Translations under genes and position numbers: made by a program
Assembly: GCA_963737745.1 (NCBI GenBank)
Contig: CAVTTR010000012.1
Span: 1-64,000, forward strand
DNA length: 64,000 bases
Source of the DNA: Bog-473 sp963737745
Lineage (GTDB): Bacteria > Actinomycetota > Acidimicrobiia > Acidimicrobiales > RAAP-2
Direction: 5' to 3'
Notes under the pieces: model-generated
Seen by the model: only the letters and a program-made list of their open reading frames with translations
Told to the model about the DNA's origin: nothing
Database searches by the model: none
Shown: positions 36,765 through 45,027 of the stretch, piece after piece
Numbering within the stretch: the stretch's first letter is position 1
How the letters are laid out: the number at the start of each line of letters is the position of its first letter

Positions 36765-38807
36765 GTGACCGTGGTCGTACCACCCTCGGTGGACTCGATC
36801 ACGAAGCGCCGACTCTGGTTCATCCTCGGTGCACTTCTGCTCGGGCTGCTGCTAGCCGCTCTCGACGGCACCATCGTGTCCACTGCGCTTCCCACCATCG
36901 TGGGGGACCTGCACGGGGGATCCCACTTGGCCTGGGTGGTGACCGCCTACCTGTTGTCCTCGACCGTTTCGACTCCCCTGTGGGGAAAGTTGGGGGACCA
37001 ATTCGGGCGAAAGGTCTTCTTTCAGGCTTCTATCGTCATCTTCGTGGTCGGCTCGGCCTTGGCGGGCTTCAGCCACACCATGACCGAGCTGATCGCGTTT
37101 CGTGCGTTGCAAGGTTTGGGTGGCGGGGGATTGCTCGTCGGTGCGAACACCATCATCGGCGATGTGGTCTCACCCCGAGACCGGGGTCGTTACCTCGGTC
37201 TCTTCGGGGCCATGTTCGGGGTGGCGACGGTGATCGGGCCGCTCATCGGTGGCCTCTGCGTGACCTATTTGTCATGGCGCTGGGTCTTCTACGTCAACCT
37301 GCCCTTCGGCGTGCTGGCCCTCATCGTCACCGGACTGGTGCTGCCGGGAGCGCTGAGCCGGGTCCGTCACACCATTGACTATCTGGGGTCCTTGTTGCTG
37401 TCGGCTGCTGCCACCGTCTTGATCCTTTTTGCCAGCCTCGGCGGCATCTCGTGGCCTTGGGGATCGGGCCAGAGCATCGGTCTCGCCGTTGGAGGCGTCG
37501 TGTTGACGCTCCTGTTCTTGCTGGCGGAAAACCAGGCGAAAGAACCGGTGATCCCACTCCGGCTCTTTCGCCTTCGTGTCTTTCAGGCCTCGAGCTTCCT
37601 CGGCTTCGTCATCGGTTTCGCCATGTTCGGCGCGCTGGCCTTCCTCCCTCTCTTCTTGCAGAACGTGAAGAATGTCAGCCCGACCTTGTCGGGCCTGCGT
37701 CTGTTTCCGCTCATGTTCGGACTATTCGGGGCGTCCATCTTGTCGGGTCGCCTGGTCACCCGGTGGGGCCGCTACAAGGTGTTCCCCATCATCGGAACCG
37801 CATGCATGACATTGGGCCTCTATCTGATGTCACTCATCGGGGTGCACACGAGCGGCGTGGTGATGGCGGTGTACATGTTCGTCTTTGGGATTGGGCTCGG
37901 TCTCAGTCAGCAGGTCCTCATCGTGGCCGTGCAGAATGCGGTGTCCTACGAGGATCTCGGCGTGGCCACATCGGGTGCCACCTTCTTCCGTATGATCGGA
38001 GGCTCGTTCGGGACGGCCGTGTTTGGCGCGATCTATGCCAACGTCCTGGCCCACAAGTTGGTCCCGATCGTCGCCGCCCTCCCGAAGACCGGACGCAAAA
38101 TCAACTTGCAGGTGCAGGATCCGAATGCATTGCACGAGCTGGCTCGCGCCTTCCCCCTCGTCTACGAGAAACTCCTCGGCGCCATCACCGGAACGATTCA
38201 AACCGTGTTCCTCGTTGCTGTTCCCGTCGCCGGGCTGGCCTTCTTACTCAGCTGGCTGTTGCCCGAGCTTCCGTTGCGCCGGTCGATCGCCACGAGCGAA
38301 GTTGGTGAAGGTTTCGGGTTGCCCGAGTCCCGATCCTCGCTCGAAGAGATCCAGCTGTCGCTCGAACGAGTCGCCATTCGTGAAAATCGAGGCGACTTGT
38401 ATCGGGCCATGGCGCAGCGGGCCGGTATTGATCTGCCTCCCCAGTCGTGCTGGCTCCTCTACCGTTTGGCCGATCGGCCCACCGACACGGTGCGTGAGGT
38501 GGCGAGTCGGTTGAAGGTGGACCGTGAGATCCTCGAACAAGCCGTACGAGGATTGGTGGCAGCGGGCATGGTGCTGGTCGTGGAGCGCGGCAGCGACTGG
38601 GACGTGAGACTGACTCCGGCGGGCGTGGACGCCATGGAGCGGCTGACAGAGGCACGGCGGGCGAGGCTTACCGAGTTGCTCGAGGGCTGGGACTTGCGAG
38701 AGCACCCCGAGATCATCGGCATGGTGAAGGATCTCGCCAACTCGCTTCTGGCTGATGACACCAAGATGGTTGAAGATGCACTTCCCCGAGAGACGGCGAC
38801 TGCCTGA
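36765..38807 (+). CDS. MFS multidrug transporter (DHA2, 14-TM) with C-terminal winged-helix domain
   Basis: 680 residues. The first 500 form a 14-helix DHA2/EmrB-QacA transporter: ALDGTIVSTALPTIVGDLHG (helix 1 motif with its Asp), GKLGDQFGRK (motif A) and a motif-C-like GATFFRMIGGSFGTAVFG. Residues about 540-680 are soluble and resemble a MarR-like winged helix: CWLLYRLADRPTDTVREVAS, LEQAVRGLVAAGMVLVVERG, LTPAGVDAMERLTEARR. The fused domain may be a sensor or a protein-interaction module. GTG start at 36765. Proton-driven drug export is inferred from the family. Confidence 0.85.
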   Translation: MTVVVPPSVDSITKRRLWFILGALLLGLLLAALDGTIVSTALPTIVGDLHGGSHLAWVVTAYLLSSTVSTPLWGKLGDQFGRKVFFQASIVIFVVGSALAGFSHTMTELIAFRALQGLGGGGLLVGANTIIGDVVSPRDRGRYLGLFGAMFGVATVIGPLIGGLCVTYLSWRWVFYVNLPFGVLALIVTGLVLPGALSRVRHTIDYLGSLLLSAAATVLILFASLGGISWPWGSGQSIGLAVGGVVLTLLFLLAENQAKEPVIPLRLFRLRVFQASSFLGFVIGFAMFGALAFLPLFLQNVKNVSPTLSGLRLFPLMFGLFGASILSGRLVTRWGRYKVFPIIGTACMTLGLYLMSLIGVHTSGVVMAVYMFVFGIGLGLSQQVLIVAVQNAVSYEDLGVATSGATFFRMIGGSFGTAVFGAIYANVLAHKLVPIVAALPKTGRKINLQVQDPNALHELARAFPLVYEKLLGAITGTIQTVFLVAVPVAGLAFLLSWLLPELPLRRSIATSEVGEGFGLPESRSSLEEIQLSLERVAIRENRGDLYRAMAQRAGIDLPPQSCWLLYRLADRPTDTVREVASRLKVDREILEQAVRGLVAAGMVLVVERGSDWDVRLTPAGVDAMERLTEARRARLTELLEGWDLREHPEIIGMVKDLANSLLADDTKMVEDALPRETATA

Positions 38808-38813
38808 TCGGAA

Positions 38814-40148
38814 TTACCCGGCGTTGTCCGTGGGTTTCGTGGTCGTGGGCGCCCCAGCCGTCGTCGTGGTGGTCCGCGCCGTGCTCGTTGTGGTTGTCGT
38901 CTTCGACGAAGCCCCCGAAGTCGTCGTCGTGGTCGTGGTCGTCGTCGGAGCAGTAGTGGTAGTCGTTGTGGGGGCGACAAAGGGTGAAGTTTCCCCCTTC
39001 TCGGAGGCTTGGGTCGCGGTGGGGGCCGCCGAAAGATTGGTGCAGCTTTGGGCTGCATTCCAGCTCTGCAGGGCCGTCGCAGCCGGAGTGCCCGTCAAGG
39101 GCTGCGGCAACCCGGCGACAATGGTGGCCGGACGCCAAGTGGCCGAGACGATGTGGCGCCCTACCGCCGTGACGAGAAGTGAGCCGCTATCGGTCTCGGG
39201 TGCCGTGTTGTCGTAGAACGCAAAGTTGCCGAGCCCATAGTCGACGTACGCCGTGCCGAGGTACCCGCCGCCGAGGAGCACGTGCGCCCCGGTGCCGATC
39301 ACGATGTCGGCCCCCGCGTTGACCAACTGCGCCGCGAGTGGCTCTTGTTCCGGCGCTGGGCATGTCTGCGTCTCGGCACCCCAGTGTAGGTACACGACCA
39401 CCGTGTCCGAGGTGCGCCGGGCCTTTTGGACGGCTCGTATGAGCTGGGTCGGGTTCAACGCGGAAGCCACCCCGCCTTGACTCGATGTGGCCGACCACGT
39501 CGTCACCAGGTTGGGGGCGATGACTTGTGTGGCGGCAATGATCGAGATGCGCTGGCCTTTCATTTTTGTCTTGTAGGGGGCAAAGGCCTGGGCTGCGTTG
39601 TTGCCGACGCCAACCATTGGGAAGGCGGCCTGCTTGGCTGCAGCCAATCCCTGGGCTAAGCCGGTCGAGCCACAGTCGAGTGCGTGGTCGTTGGCTTGTG
39701 AGATGAGGGTGACCGTCGCGTCGTGCAGCGCAGTGAGCGCGGTGGGTGGGGCGAAAAAAATGTAGGGCTTGTCCTGTGGCAATGGACAGGTCCCATTGGT
39801 GAGGGCGCTCTCGAGGTTGACCATGCGCAGCTCGGAACCGCCCAACAATTGGCTCACTGTGGTGCCCAAGGCGGTCGCGGGGTTCTCGGTCAATCGCTGA
39901 CCGACCGCCGATTCGAAGTGCACGTCGCCGCCGAAGGCCATGGTGACCGGCTTGCCGTCTCCCTTCCAATCCGGGTTGAGCGGCGAGTGCTTCGGGAAGG
40001 TTACGTGCGTGGAGCGGGCATGGGCCGGAGCCTTGGGAGGCTTCGAGCCCCCTCCGGAGAAAAACGACACGTAGATGAGGAAGACAACGAGCAATCCGCC
40101 CACGGTCGCGAACTGACGGCGCCTACGTCGGACCCTGCGTGAGACCAC
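38814..40148 (-). CDS. CapA-family extracytoplasmic metallophosphatase-like protein
   Basis: 444 residues: Arg-rich start, one membrane helix or uncleaved signal (residues 13-31), and a CapA (PGA_cap) domain with VTMAFGGDVHFES, MVNLESALTNG, LISQANDHALDCG, VVYLHWGAETQ and VIGTGAHVLLGG. These supply the metal ligands of the metallophosphoesterase-like fold. The last 70 residues are a Thr-rich tail, probably a wall-spanning linker. Members act in poly-gamma-glutamate or capsule assembly, or on phosphorylated lipids; the role here is open. Confidence 0.85.
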   Translation of the reverse strand: MVSRRVRRRRRQFATVGGLLVVFLIYVSFFSGGGSKPPKAPAHARSTHVTFPKHSPLNPDWKGDGKPVTMAFGGDVHFESAVGQRLTENPATALGTTVSQLLGGSELRMVNLESALTNGTCPLPQDKPYIFFAPPTALTALHDATVTLISQANDHALDCGSTGLAQGLAAAKQAAFPMVGVGNNAAQAFAPYKTKMKGQRISIIAATQVIAPNLVTTWSATSSQGGVASALNPTQLIRAVQKARRTSDTVVVYLHWGAETQTCPAPEQEPLAAQLVNAGADIVIGTGAHVLLGGGYLGTAYVDYGLGNFAFYDNTAPETDSGSLLVTAVGRHIVSATWRPATIVAGLPQPLTGTPAATALQSWNAAQSCTNLSAAPTATQASEKGETSPFVAPTTTTTTAPTTTTTTTTTSGASSKTTTTTSTARTTTTTAGAPTTTKPTDNAG

Positions 40149-40245
40149 GTCGGCACTATGTCACACACATCGTCATTGCTCACCGGTCACAGCGCATGGA
40201 GCGTCCCGATGCGGTCCTAGGCAAGATCTCTCAGGGGAGATGGGT

Positions 40246-40803
40246 TTACGGCTCAGCGGTGCTGGGCCAGAGCGAGGCGACAACGGAAACGAGACCGCGG
40301 CACCCGTTGGCGACCATCTCCATGCAGGCGTCGAAATCGGCCTCGTCGCCGTAATAAGGATCGGGGACATCGGGCGCGCCACCCGCAGAGGGGTCGAAGG
40401 AGCGCAGAAGATACAGGCGGGACCGATCGACACCCAGACTGCGTAACGTTTGCAGGTGGCGTCCGTCCAGGGCCACGATCAGGTTGCTCTGCTTCAGACG
40501 CGGCACCGATATCTGGTGTGCCACGTGCCCATGATCCGTATAGCCGGCACGCTGTAAGGCGGCACGAGTGCGACGGTCCATCGGCTCACCTTCGTGCCAG
40601 GGTCCGGTGCCGGCGCTGCTGATTATGAGCCGATCACCGAGAGCCGAGCCGTCGGCCAGCACGGTGGCCTCGGCCATCGCCCTGGTCGCTATCTCGGCCA
40701 TGGGAGAGCGACAGATGTTTCCGGTACACACAAAGACGATCTCGTAGGGCGTCCCGGTCGTCGGCCGGGGAAGGGTGCCAAGGAGATCGGGGAGGGCGCT
40801 CAT
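40246..40803 (-). CDS. Low-molecular-weight protein tyrosine phosphatase
   Basis: 185 residues. FVCTGNICRSPMAE is the CX5R phosphate loop with catalytic Cys and Arg, SSAGTGPWHEGEPMD follows, and VPDPYYGDE carries the general-acid Asp. The N-terminus is about 20 residues longer than usual. Actinobacterial relatives often sit beside exopolysaccharide genes, and here CapA is the neighbour. It removes phosphate from tyrosine of proteins or from phosphoarginine-like targets; substrate unknown. Confidence 0.9.
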   Translation of the reverse strand: MSALPDLLGTLPRPTTGTPYEIVFVCTGNICRSPMAEIATRAMAEATVLADGSALGDRLIISSAGTGPWHEGEPMDRRTRAALQRAGYTDHGHVAHQISVPRLKQSNLIVALDGRHLQTLRSLGVDRSRLYLLRSFDPSAGGAPDVPDPYYGDEADFDACMEMVANGCRGLVSVVASLWPSTAEP

Positions 40804-41095
40804 TGGGGACCGTCGCGGGCAGGCATCCTATCTCCGGGTGGTCGGTCAGGCCCGGCCAGTGATCTGGGCCTCAGGCCCTCGGGTGCCAGGGAAGAAATCG
40901 CCGGTCGGCGCGTGCTGTATAGGTCGAGCTGGCCGTAAGCTAAGGGCGTGGCAGCAGCCAGGCACGAGAAGGAGAGGCACGGACGCATTGTCTGTGTTGT
41001 GAACGCGTGCAAATATGGAAGGTGCATGGTCGCCACTAAAAGGTTCGTCGCGGGATCAGGCATGGCGAGGGGCGGAGCTTTGGGGGGTGTGGGTC

Positions 41096-41500
41096 GTGCC
41101 GCTTTCTGAGCACGAACAGCGGATACTGGCTGAGCTCGAGGAGTCCTTGGTTCGCCAGGACCCCGAGTTCGCCGAACGAGTGCGTTCGGAGTCGGTGTAC
41201 CGCCACGCCGGCCGCTATTGCAAGTGGGCTGCGGCGAGCTTCGTGGTCGGGGTGGTCGTTCTCGTGGCCTTCTTCGCCAAGACACCGGTCGTCGGGTTCA
41301 TCGGCGTCGTCATCATGTTCGGCTCCGCCGTCGTCTTCGAGCGCAATCTCCGCCGGATGGGCCGAGCCGGGTGGCACGACCTCACCCGCGGCCGAGACGG
41401 TGAGCAATCGAAGGCATCCGCGGCATCGAGCGGTCTCGAGGGAGCGGTCACCGAAGCGCGTGACTGGTTCCGTACCAGGTTCCATCGGCGAGAGAACTGA
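41096..41500 (+). CDS. DUF3040 membrane protein
   Basis: 134 residues. VPLSEHEQRILAELEESL is the invariant start of actinobacterial DUF3040 proteins. A two-helix membrane hairpin follows (WAAASFVVGVVVLVAFFA and PVVGFIGVVIMFGSAVVF), then a charged tail. GTG start at 41096 chosen because the family begins there. The gene upstream of mraZ in Mycobacterium (Rv2169c) is of this type, so the position next to dcw is conserved. Function unknown. Confidence 0.85.
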   Translation: MPLSEHEQRILAELEESLVRQDPEFAERVRSESVYRHAGRYCKWAAASFVVGVVVLVAFFAKTPVVGFIGVVIMFGSAVVFERNLRRMGRAGWHDLTRGRDGEQSKASAASSGLEGAVTEARDWFRTRFHRREN

Positions 41501-41560
41501 CCCTTCTGCGGGATTCTTTCTCGCTCCGTTTCGAGTCGACTCTTCTGTGATGAGTCCTCG

Positions 41561-42478
41561 GTGAGCGAGCTCGCGTTGGCGGTGGATATCGGCGGGACCA
41601 AAATGGCTGCCGCATTGGTGGACCGTTCAGGGAACCTCGCACACCGTATGCAGGTTCCCACGCCCGTTACCTCGGGCTCCGATGAAAAGGATGCCGAGAC
41701 GTTGTGGCAGGCCTTGGTCGACCTCGTGCAGAGCGCTCGTTTCGAGGTCGATTCTGGAACTGGGGCTGCCACGACGTCGGCTGATCGGATCGTCGTGTGC
41801 GGCGTGGGGTGTGGGGGACCGATGCGTCCGGGGGGAGAGGAGGTTTCGCCCCTCAACATCGCCGGATGGCGAGAATTTCCTCTCCGGGCCCGACTGCGGG
41901 AGTTCACTGGAGTGCCGACATTCGTGGACAACGATGCCAAAGCACTGGCCTTGGCCGAGGGCTGGATAGGCGCCGCAGCCGGGCAGTCCGATTTCATTGC
42001 CATGGTCGTCTCGACCGGCATCGGGGGCGGACTCGTAGTCGATGGTCGACTCCTCGGGGGACGCCTCGGAAACGCCGGACACATCGGACACGTGATCGTG
42101 GTTCCTGATGGCCGACCCTGTGTCTGCGGCGGTCGGGGCTGTCTTGAGGCCGAGGCATCCGGTACCGCTCTGGCTGCGATCACCGGCCAGCCGGCCGCGT
42201 TGGCACCGCCGGAGGTCGTCGAACGAACCGGGACCTTGGTCGGGCGAGCCGTGGCATCGGTCGTCAATCTCCTCGACCTTCCCTTGGCCGTTATCAGCGG
42301 ATCGGTTGCGCTCGGTTTCGGGGGGCCGTTCTTTGCCGCCGCGCAACGAGAGGTTGAGCTTCGCTGCGGACTTTCGTTCGCACGGGAAGCCAAGGTTGTG
42401 CCGGGAGGTCTGGGCGACAAGGGCCCCCTCATCGGGGCCGGGTGTGTGGGGTGGCGGGGATTGGATGGCTCATCGTGA
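41561..42478 (+). CDS. ROK-family sugar kinase
   Basis: 305 residues. ALAVDIGGTKMAAALVD is the ATP phosphate loop, FVDNDAKALALAE carries the catalytic Asp, STGIGGGLVVDG binds substrate, and GHIGHVIVVPDG with CVCGGRGCLE gives the His-Cys3 zinc site of ROK kinases. Glucokinase or N-acetyl-sugar kinase activity is likely. The next small gene overlaps its stop (GTGA at 42475), so they are coupled. Confidence 0.88.
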   Translation: MSELALAVDIGGTKMAAALVDRSGNLAHRMQVPTPVTSGSDEKDAETLWQALVDLVQSARFEVDSGTGAATTSADRIVVCGVGCGGPMRPGGEEVSPLNIAGWREFPLRARLREFTGVPTFVDNDAKALALAEGWIGAAAGQSDFIAMVVSTGIGGGLVVDGRLLGGRLGNAGHIGHVIVVPDGRPCVCGGRGCLEAEASGTALAAITGQPAALAPPEVVERTGTLVGRAVASVVNLLDLPLAVISGSVALGFGGPFFAAAQREVELRCGLSFAREAKVVPGGLGDKGPLIGAGCVGWRGLDGSS

Positions 42479-42783
42479 CTTCGCCGATGCAGGGGAGTCC
42501 GCCGGCCGGACCCCGCCGACCAACGGTGAAGAACATTGCCGTGGTCGTCCTGGCGCTCGCCCCTCACCCTTCGCTGTGGTGGACCGGAGTCACCGCGTTG
42601 GCGCGCCTTTCTCGCCCGGGATGGTGGCGTCGCCCGCCATTCCTTCCTGTTCCAGGCGAGGCCTACTGGAATTTTCGAATGGTCACGGCTTTCGGCGGCA
42701 CGGGACAAGAGGCAGTATTGAAGCGCCGTGACGTGGTGGCCTATCTCCGATGGTGTCAGAGGACGGCCCCCCGCCGCGGGTAG
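42475..42783 (+). CDS. Small conserved actinobacterial protein
   Basis: About 102 residues from the GTG at 42475. The central PGWWRRPPFLPVPGEAYWNF, followed by VTAFGGTG, recalls a small uncharacterised actinobacterial family, and it ends DVVAYLRWCQRT. It is basic and Trp-rich with one hydrophobic patch. It overlaps the ROK kinase stop by 4 bases. No function is known to me. Confidence 0.7.
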   Translation: MTSPMQGSPPAGPRRPTVKNIAVVVLALAPHPSLWWTGVTALARLSRPGWWRRPPFLPVPGEAYWNFRMVTAFGGTGQEAVLKRRDVVAYLRWCQRTAPRRG

Positions 42784-42893
42784 CCTCTGAGCGTTGTGAC
42801 TTCCCCGATGGCCGGAGCCAACTTCAGCTGGGCTGTTCGTCGAGCCCCTGGCCCACCCGAGGCTCCCATCCGCCCCTTTCTGGTGGCCTGAAC

Positions 42894-43400
42894 ATGGAGC
42901 GAGTGCTTCTCCTCAATGCGACCTATGAGCCGCTGGCACTCGTATCCGATCGTCGAGCGGTCGTTCTGGTACTGGCCGGCCGGGCCGAGCCCGTGGCGTT
43001 CCGGGAGGACTGCTCCGTATTTCACTCGGCTTCGCTCGATGTCGACGTCCCCTCCATCGTGCGCTTGGCCCACATGGTGCGCATCCCACGCTGGGCGCGC
43101 ACACCCCCCGTGACGCGGCGTTCGGTCCTGCGCCGAGACGGGGGCATGTGCGTCTACTGCTCCGAGCCGGCGGACACCATTGATCACGTCATTCCACGCA
43201 GCCGCGGTGGAACGCACGAATGGTCCAACGTGGTGGCGGCGTGCAAGCGCGACAACCTGACGAAGGCCGACCTGTTGCTCTCCGAGTTGGGCTGGACGCT
43301 GCGCGTGAAGCCCGCTCCGCCCGACGGGTACCTGTGGCGGCTCCGTCATCTCTCTGATGTCGACCCGCTGTGGGAGCCGTATCTCGCCGCAGCCTCTTGA
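42894..43400 (+). CDS. HNH endonuclease family protein
   Basis: 168 residues. It begins MERVLLLNATYEPLALVSDR, the usual start of this widespread actinobacterial HNH group. CVYC plus a later AACKRDN give the zinc Cys pairs, and TIDHVIPRSRGGTHEWSNV is the HNH motif with catalytic His. The group is chromosomal and not linked to a restriction system; a role in DNA repair or phage-like nicking is possible. Start ATG at 42894; the open frame upstream lacks family resemblance. Confidence 0.88.
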   Translation: MERVLLLNATYEPLALVSDRRAVVLVLAGRAEPVAFREDCSVFHSASLDVDVPSIVRLAHMVRIPRWARTPPVTRRSVLRRDGGMCVYCSEPADTIDHVIPRSRGGTHEWSNVVAACKRDNLTKADLLLSELGWTLRVKPAPPDGYLWRLRHLSDVDPLWEPYLAAAS

Positions 43401-44065
43401 GGCAAAGCGCCGCACCGCTGTTCGACGTCGCTCCATTTAGAGCGCTGACCACACGACGGGCCGTGATTCGACAGGTTGAACATCCGACCCTGGTTCTCGG
43501 CAGCGCGCAGCGCCCCGACATACTCAATGCGGAGCACGTATCCGAAACAGAAGTCGAAGTCGTGCGGAGGCGCGGGGGAGGGGGCGCAGTCATGCTGCGT
43601 CCGGGCGATCATCTGTGGGTGGAGGCCTGGATTCCCCGGGCCGACCCGCTGTGGCAGGAGGATGTCGGGACAGCTGCGGCATGGGTGGGCGCGTGGTGGT
43701 TGTCTGCGCTGGAATCTCTCGGGGCGTACGACTGCGTCGTGCACCAAGGCCGCGCTCTGCCCGGCCAGCACGGGGCGTTGGTGTGCTTTTCGGGGAAGGG
43801 GCCGGGCGAGGTATTTCGGCACGGGCGCAAGCTGATGGGAATTTCGCAATGGAGGGGGAAGGAGGGCGCCCTCTTCCATACGTGCTGCTACACCCACTGG
43901 GACCCGAGCCCGTTGGTCCAGCTGTTGGCGCCGGAGGTCTCGCAGCCAGTGCGGCTCCTCGAGGATCTGGCCGCCGCCGCCATCGGGGTCGATGACCTTC
44001 ACCTCCTCTGCGGAAGCATCAGTGCGCTCGGAGATTCTCTGCTGAACACCTTTCCGAACTGGTAG
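43397..44065 (+). CDS. Lipoate-protein ligase A-like protein
   Basis: About 222 residues with the BPL/LplA catalytic fold: TLVLGSAQRPD, VVRRRGGGGAVMLRPGDHLW (lipoyl-adenylate loop) and the Lys-bearing RHGRKLMGISQWR. It attaches lipoate or a related acyl group to a carrier protein, or acts as an octanoyl amidotransferase. The start is uncertain: TTG at 43397 overlaps the HNH stop (TTGA), while a GTG lies at 43379. Short compared with E. coli LplA (one domain only). Confidence 0.7.
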   Translation: MRQSAAPLFDVAPFRALTTRRAVIRQVEHPTLVLGSAQRPDILNAEHVSETEVEVVRRRGGGGAVMLRPGDHLWVEAWIPRADPLWQEDVGTAAAWVGAWWLSALESLGAYDCVVHQGRALPGQHGALVCFSGKGPGEVFRHGRKLMGISQWRGKEGALFHTCCYTHWDPSPLVQLLAPEVSQPVRLLEDLAAAAIGVDDLHLLCGSISALGDSLLNTFPNW

Positions 44066-44279
44066 GCGCACTTCTTTGATCACGTCTTTCATCACTTCTT
44101 GAACGCCTCGTCGTAGGTCGTTCCCCGTCCTCCTCATTCGGCGGGCAGGGGTCTGGCCCTCCCGCGCTCGCGGTGCGGCGCCGAATAGCCCGCGTCGGAG
44201 CGGGCTCTTCCATCTGCCGGTACCTCGGGCGCCGTAGTGCCCTGCTCGCGTGAGGCCCGCTCGGGTGCGGGTGGCCAAA

Positions 44280-44360
44280 TGGGTGCGAGTGGGCAGGAAA
44301 GGGGCGTAGGTGGTTGCTAGGTGGGGGTAAAGGGCGTAGAGTGGCGCGAAATGGAGTGAA
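44280..44360 (+). promoter_or_regulatory. Ten-base periodic G-box array, probable MraZ operator
   Basis: From 44280 short G-boxes recur every 10 to 11 bases on the plus strand: TGGGT, TGGGC, AGGGG, GTGGT, TGGGG, AGGGC, GTGGC, ATGGA. MraZ is known to bind three or four TGGGN repeats spaced about one helical turn apart upstream of its own gene. The first three copies are the best matches. The array ends about 50 bases before the mraZ start, as expected for autoregulation of the dcw operon. The rest of the 44066-44407 gap shows no gene. Confidence 0.7.
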
Positions 44361-44407
44361 GCGTTCAGGGACGTAATTCACAGGGAGCGTCGTGGGAGAT
44401 CGGGCCA

Positions 44408-44842
44408 GTGGCGGGATTCGTGGGCAGATTCGAGCATGCGCTCGATATCAAGGGCAGGGTCATCTTGCCGGCCAAGTTCCGTGCCCAATTCGAACGCGGC
44501 GGCTACCTGGCCCAGCAGTCCGAAGGTTGCCTGGCCCTCTGGACCCCCGGGGAATTCGATCGACAGATGGCCGTCATGGCCGAGCGGGCGGAGTCGGGAC
44601 GGACGAATCGAAACCGGGCACGCTTGTGGGCCTCGAGCTCATCCGAGGTGGAGATCGATCGACAGGGCCGCATGGCCATTCCTTCCTATCTGCGCACGTA
44701 CGCCGGACTGGAGAACGAGGTGCTGGTACACGGGGCCATCGATCGCGTGGAGCTGTGGAACCCAGCCTCTTGGGCCGAACGTGTCCTGCCAGAAGAAAGT
44801 TGGCTTCTCAACGGCGACGACGAAGCAGATGCAAAGGAGTGA
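44408..44842 (+). CDS. mraZ: Transcriptional regulator MraZ
   Basis: 144 residues. Two AbrB-like repeats: FEHALDIKGRVILPAKFR near the N-terminus and SEVEIDRQGRMAIPSYLR near residue 80, each with the DxxGR motif. MraZ forms a ring oligomer that binds TGGGN repeats and regulates the division/cell-wall operon that follows. GTG at 44408 chosen with GGGAG upstream; GTG at 44420 is an alternative. First gene of the dcw cluster. Confidence 0.93.
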   Translation: MAGFVGRFEHALDIKGRVILPAKFRAQFERGGYLAQQSEGCLALWTPGEFDRQMAVMAERAESGRTNRNRARLWASSSSEVEIDRQGRMAIPSYLRTYAGLENEVLVHGAIDRVELWNPASWAERVLPEESWLLNGDDEADAKE

Positions 44843-44861
44843 TGTCCCAGACAGTCCTAAA

Positions 44862-45027
44862 AACAACAGTGACGGACCCTCACAAAGTGGCCAGCAGTTG
44901 GCCACTTTCGGGCCGCTGGACCATGTGCAGCTCCTCGACCGGGGCGGTGGAAGATCACTCCACCCTCTTCCCCGCTGGTCGATCGGGAACTCACCCTTCG
45001 TTCTTCCAACCAGTCGGGGAGCTGCAG
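44862..45027 (+). ncRNA. Structured leader before rsmH, candidate mraW RNA motif
   Basis: A 185-base gap separates mraZ and rsmH inside an otherwise overlapping operon. It contains a perfect hairpin, AAAGTGGCCA / TGGCCACTTT (44884-44893 and 44899-44908) with a 5-base loop and no following U-run, and further G/C-rich segments up to the rsmH ribosome site. A conserved cis-regulatory RNA named the mraW motif is known at this position in Actinobacteria. I match it by location and the hairpin, not by a checked consensus. Confidence 0.5.

Noticed and set aside
38822..38990. Repeat-like GTCGTCGTGGTC tract that could be taken for a tandem repeat or CRISPR-like element
   Set aside because: It encodes the Thr-rich tail of CapA; units are irregular codon repeats without spacers.
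41215..42708. 497-codon minus-strand open frame opposite the ROK kinase
   Set aside because: Low-complexity Arg/Pro/Ser translation and a fully motif-bearing ROK gene on the other strand.
44842..45027. Longer rsmH start at the ATG overlapping the mraZ stop
   Set aside because: The ribosome site would be only 2 bases away and the extra 62 residues have no family resemblance; the ATG at 45028 has GGGGAG at proper spacing.
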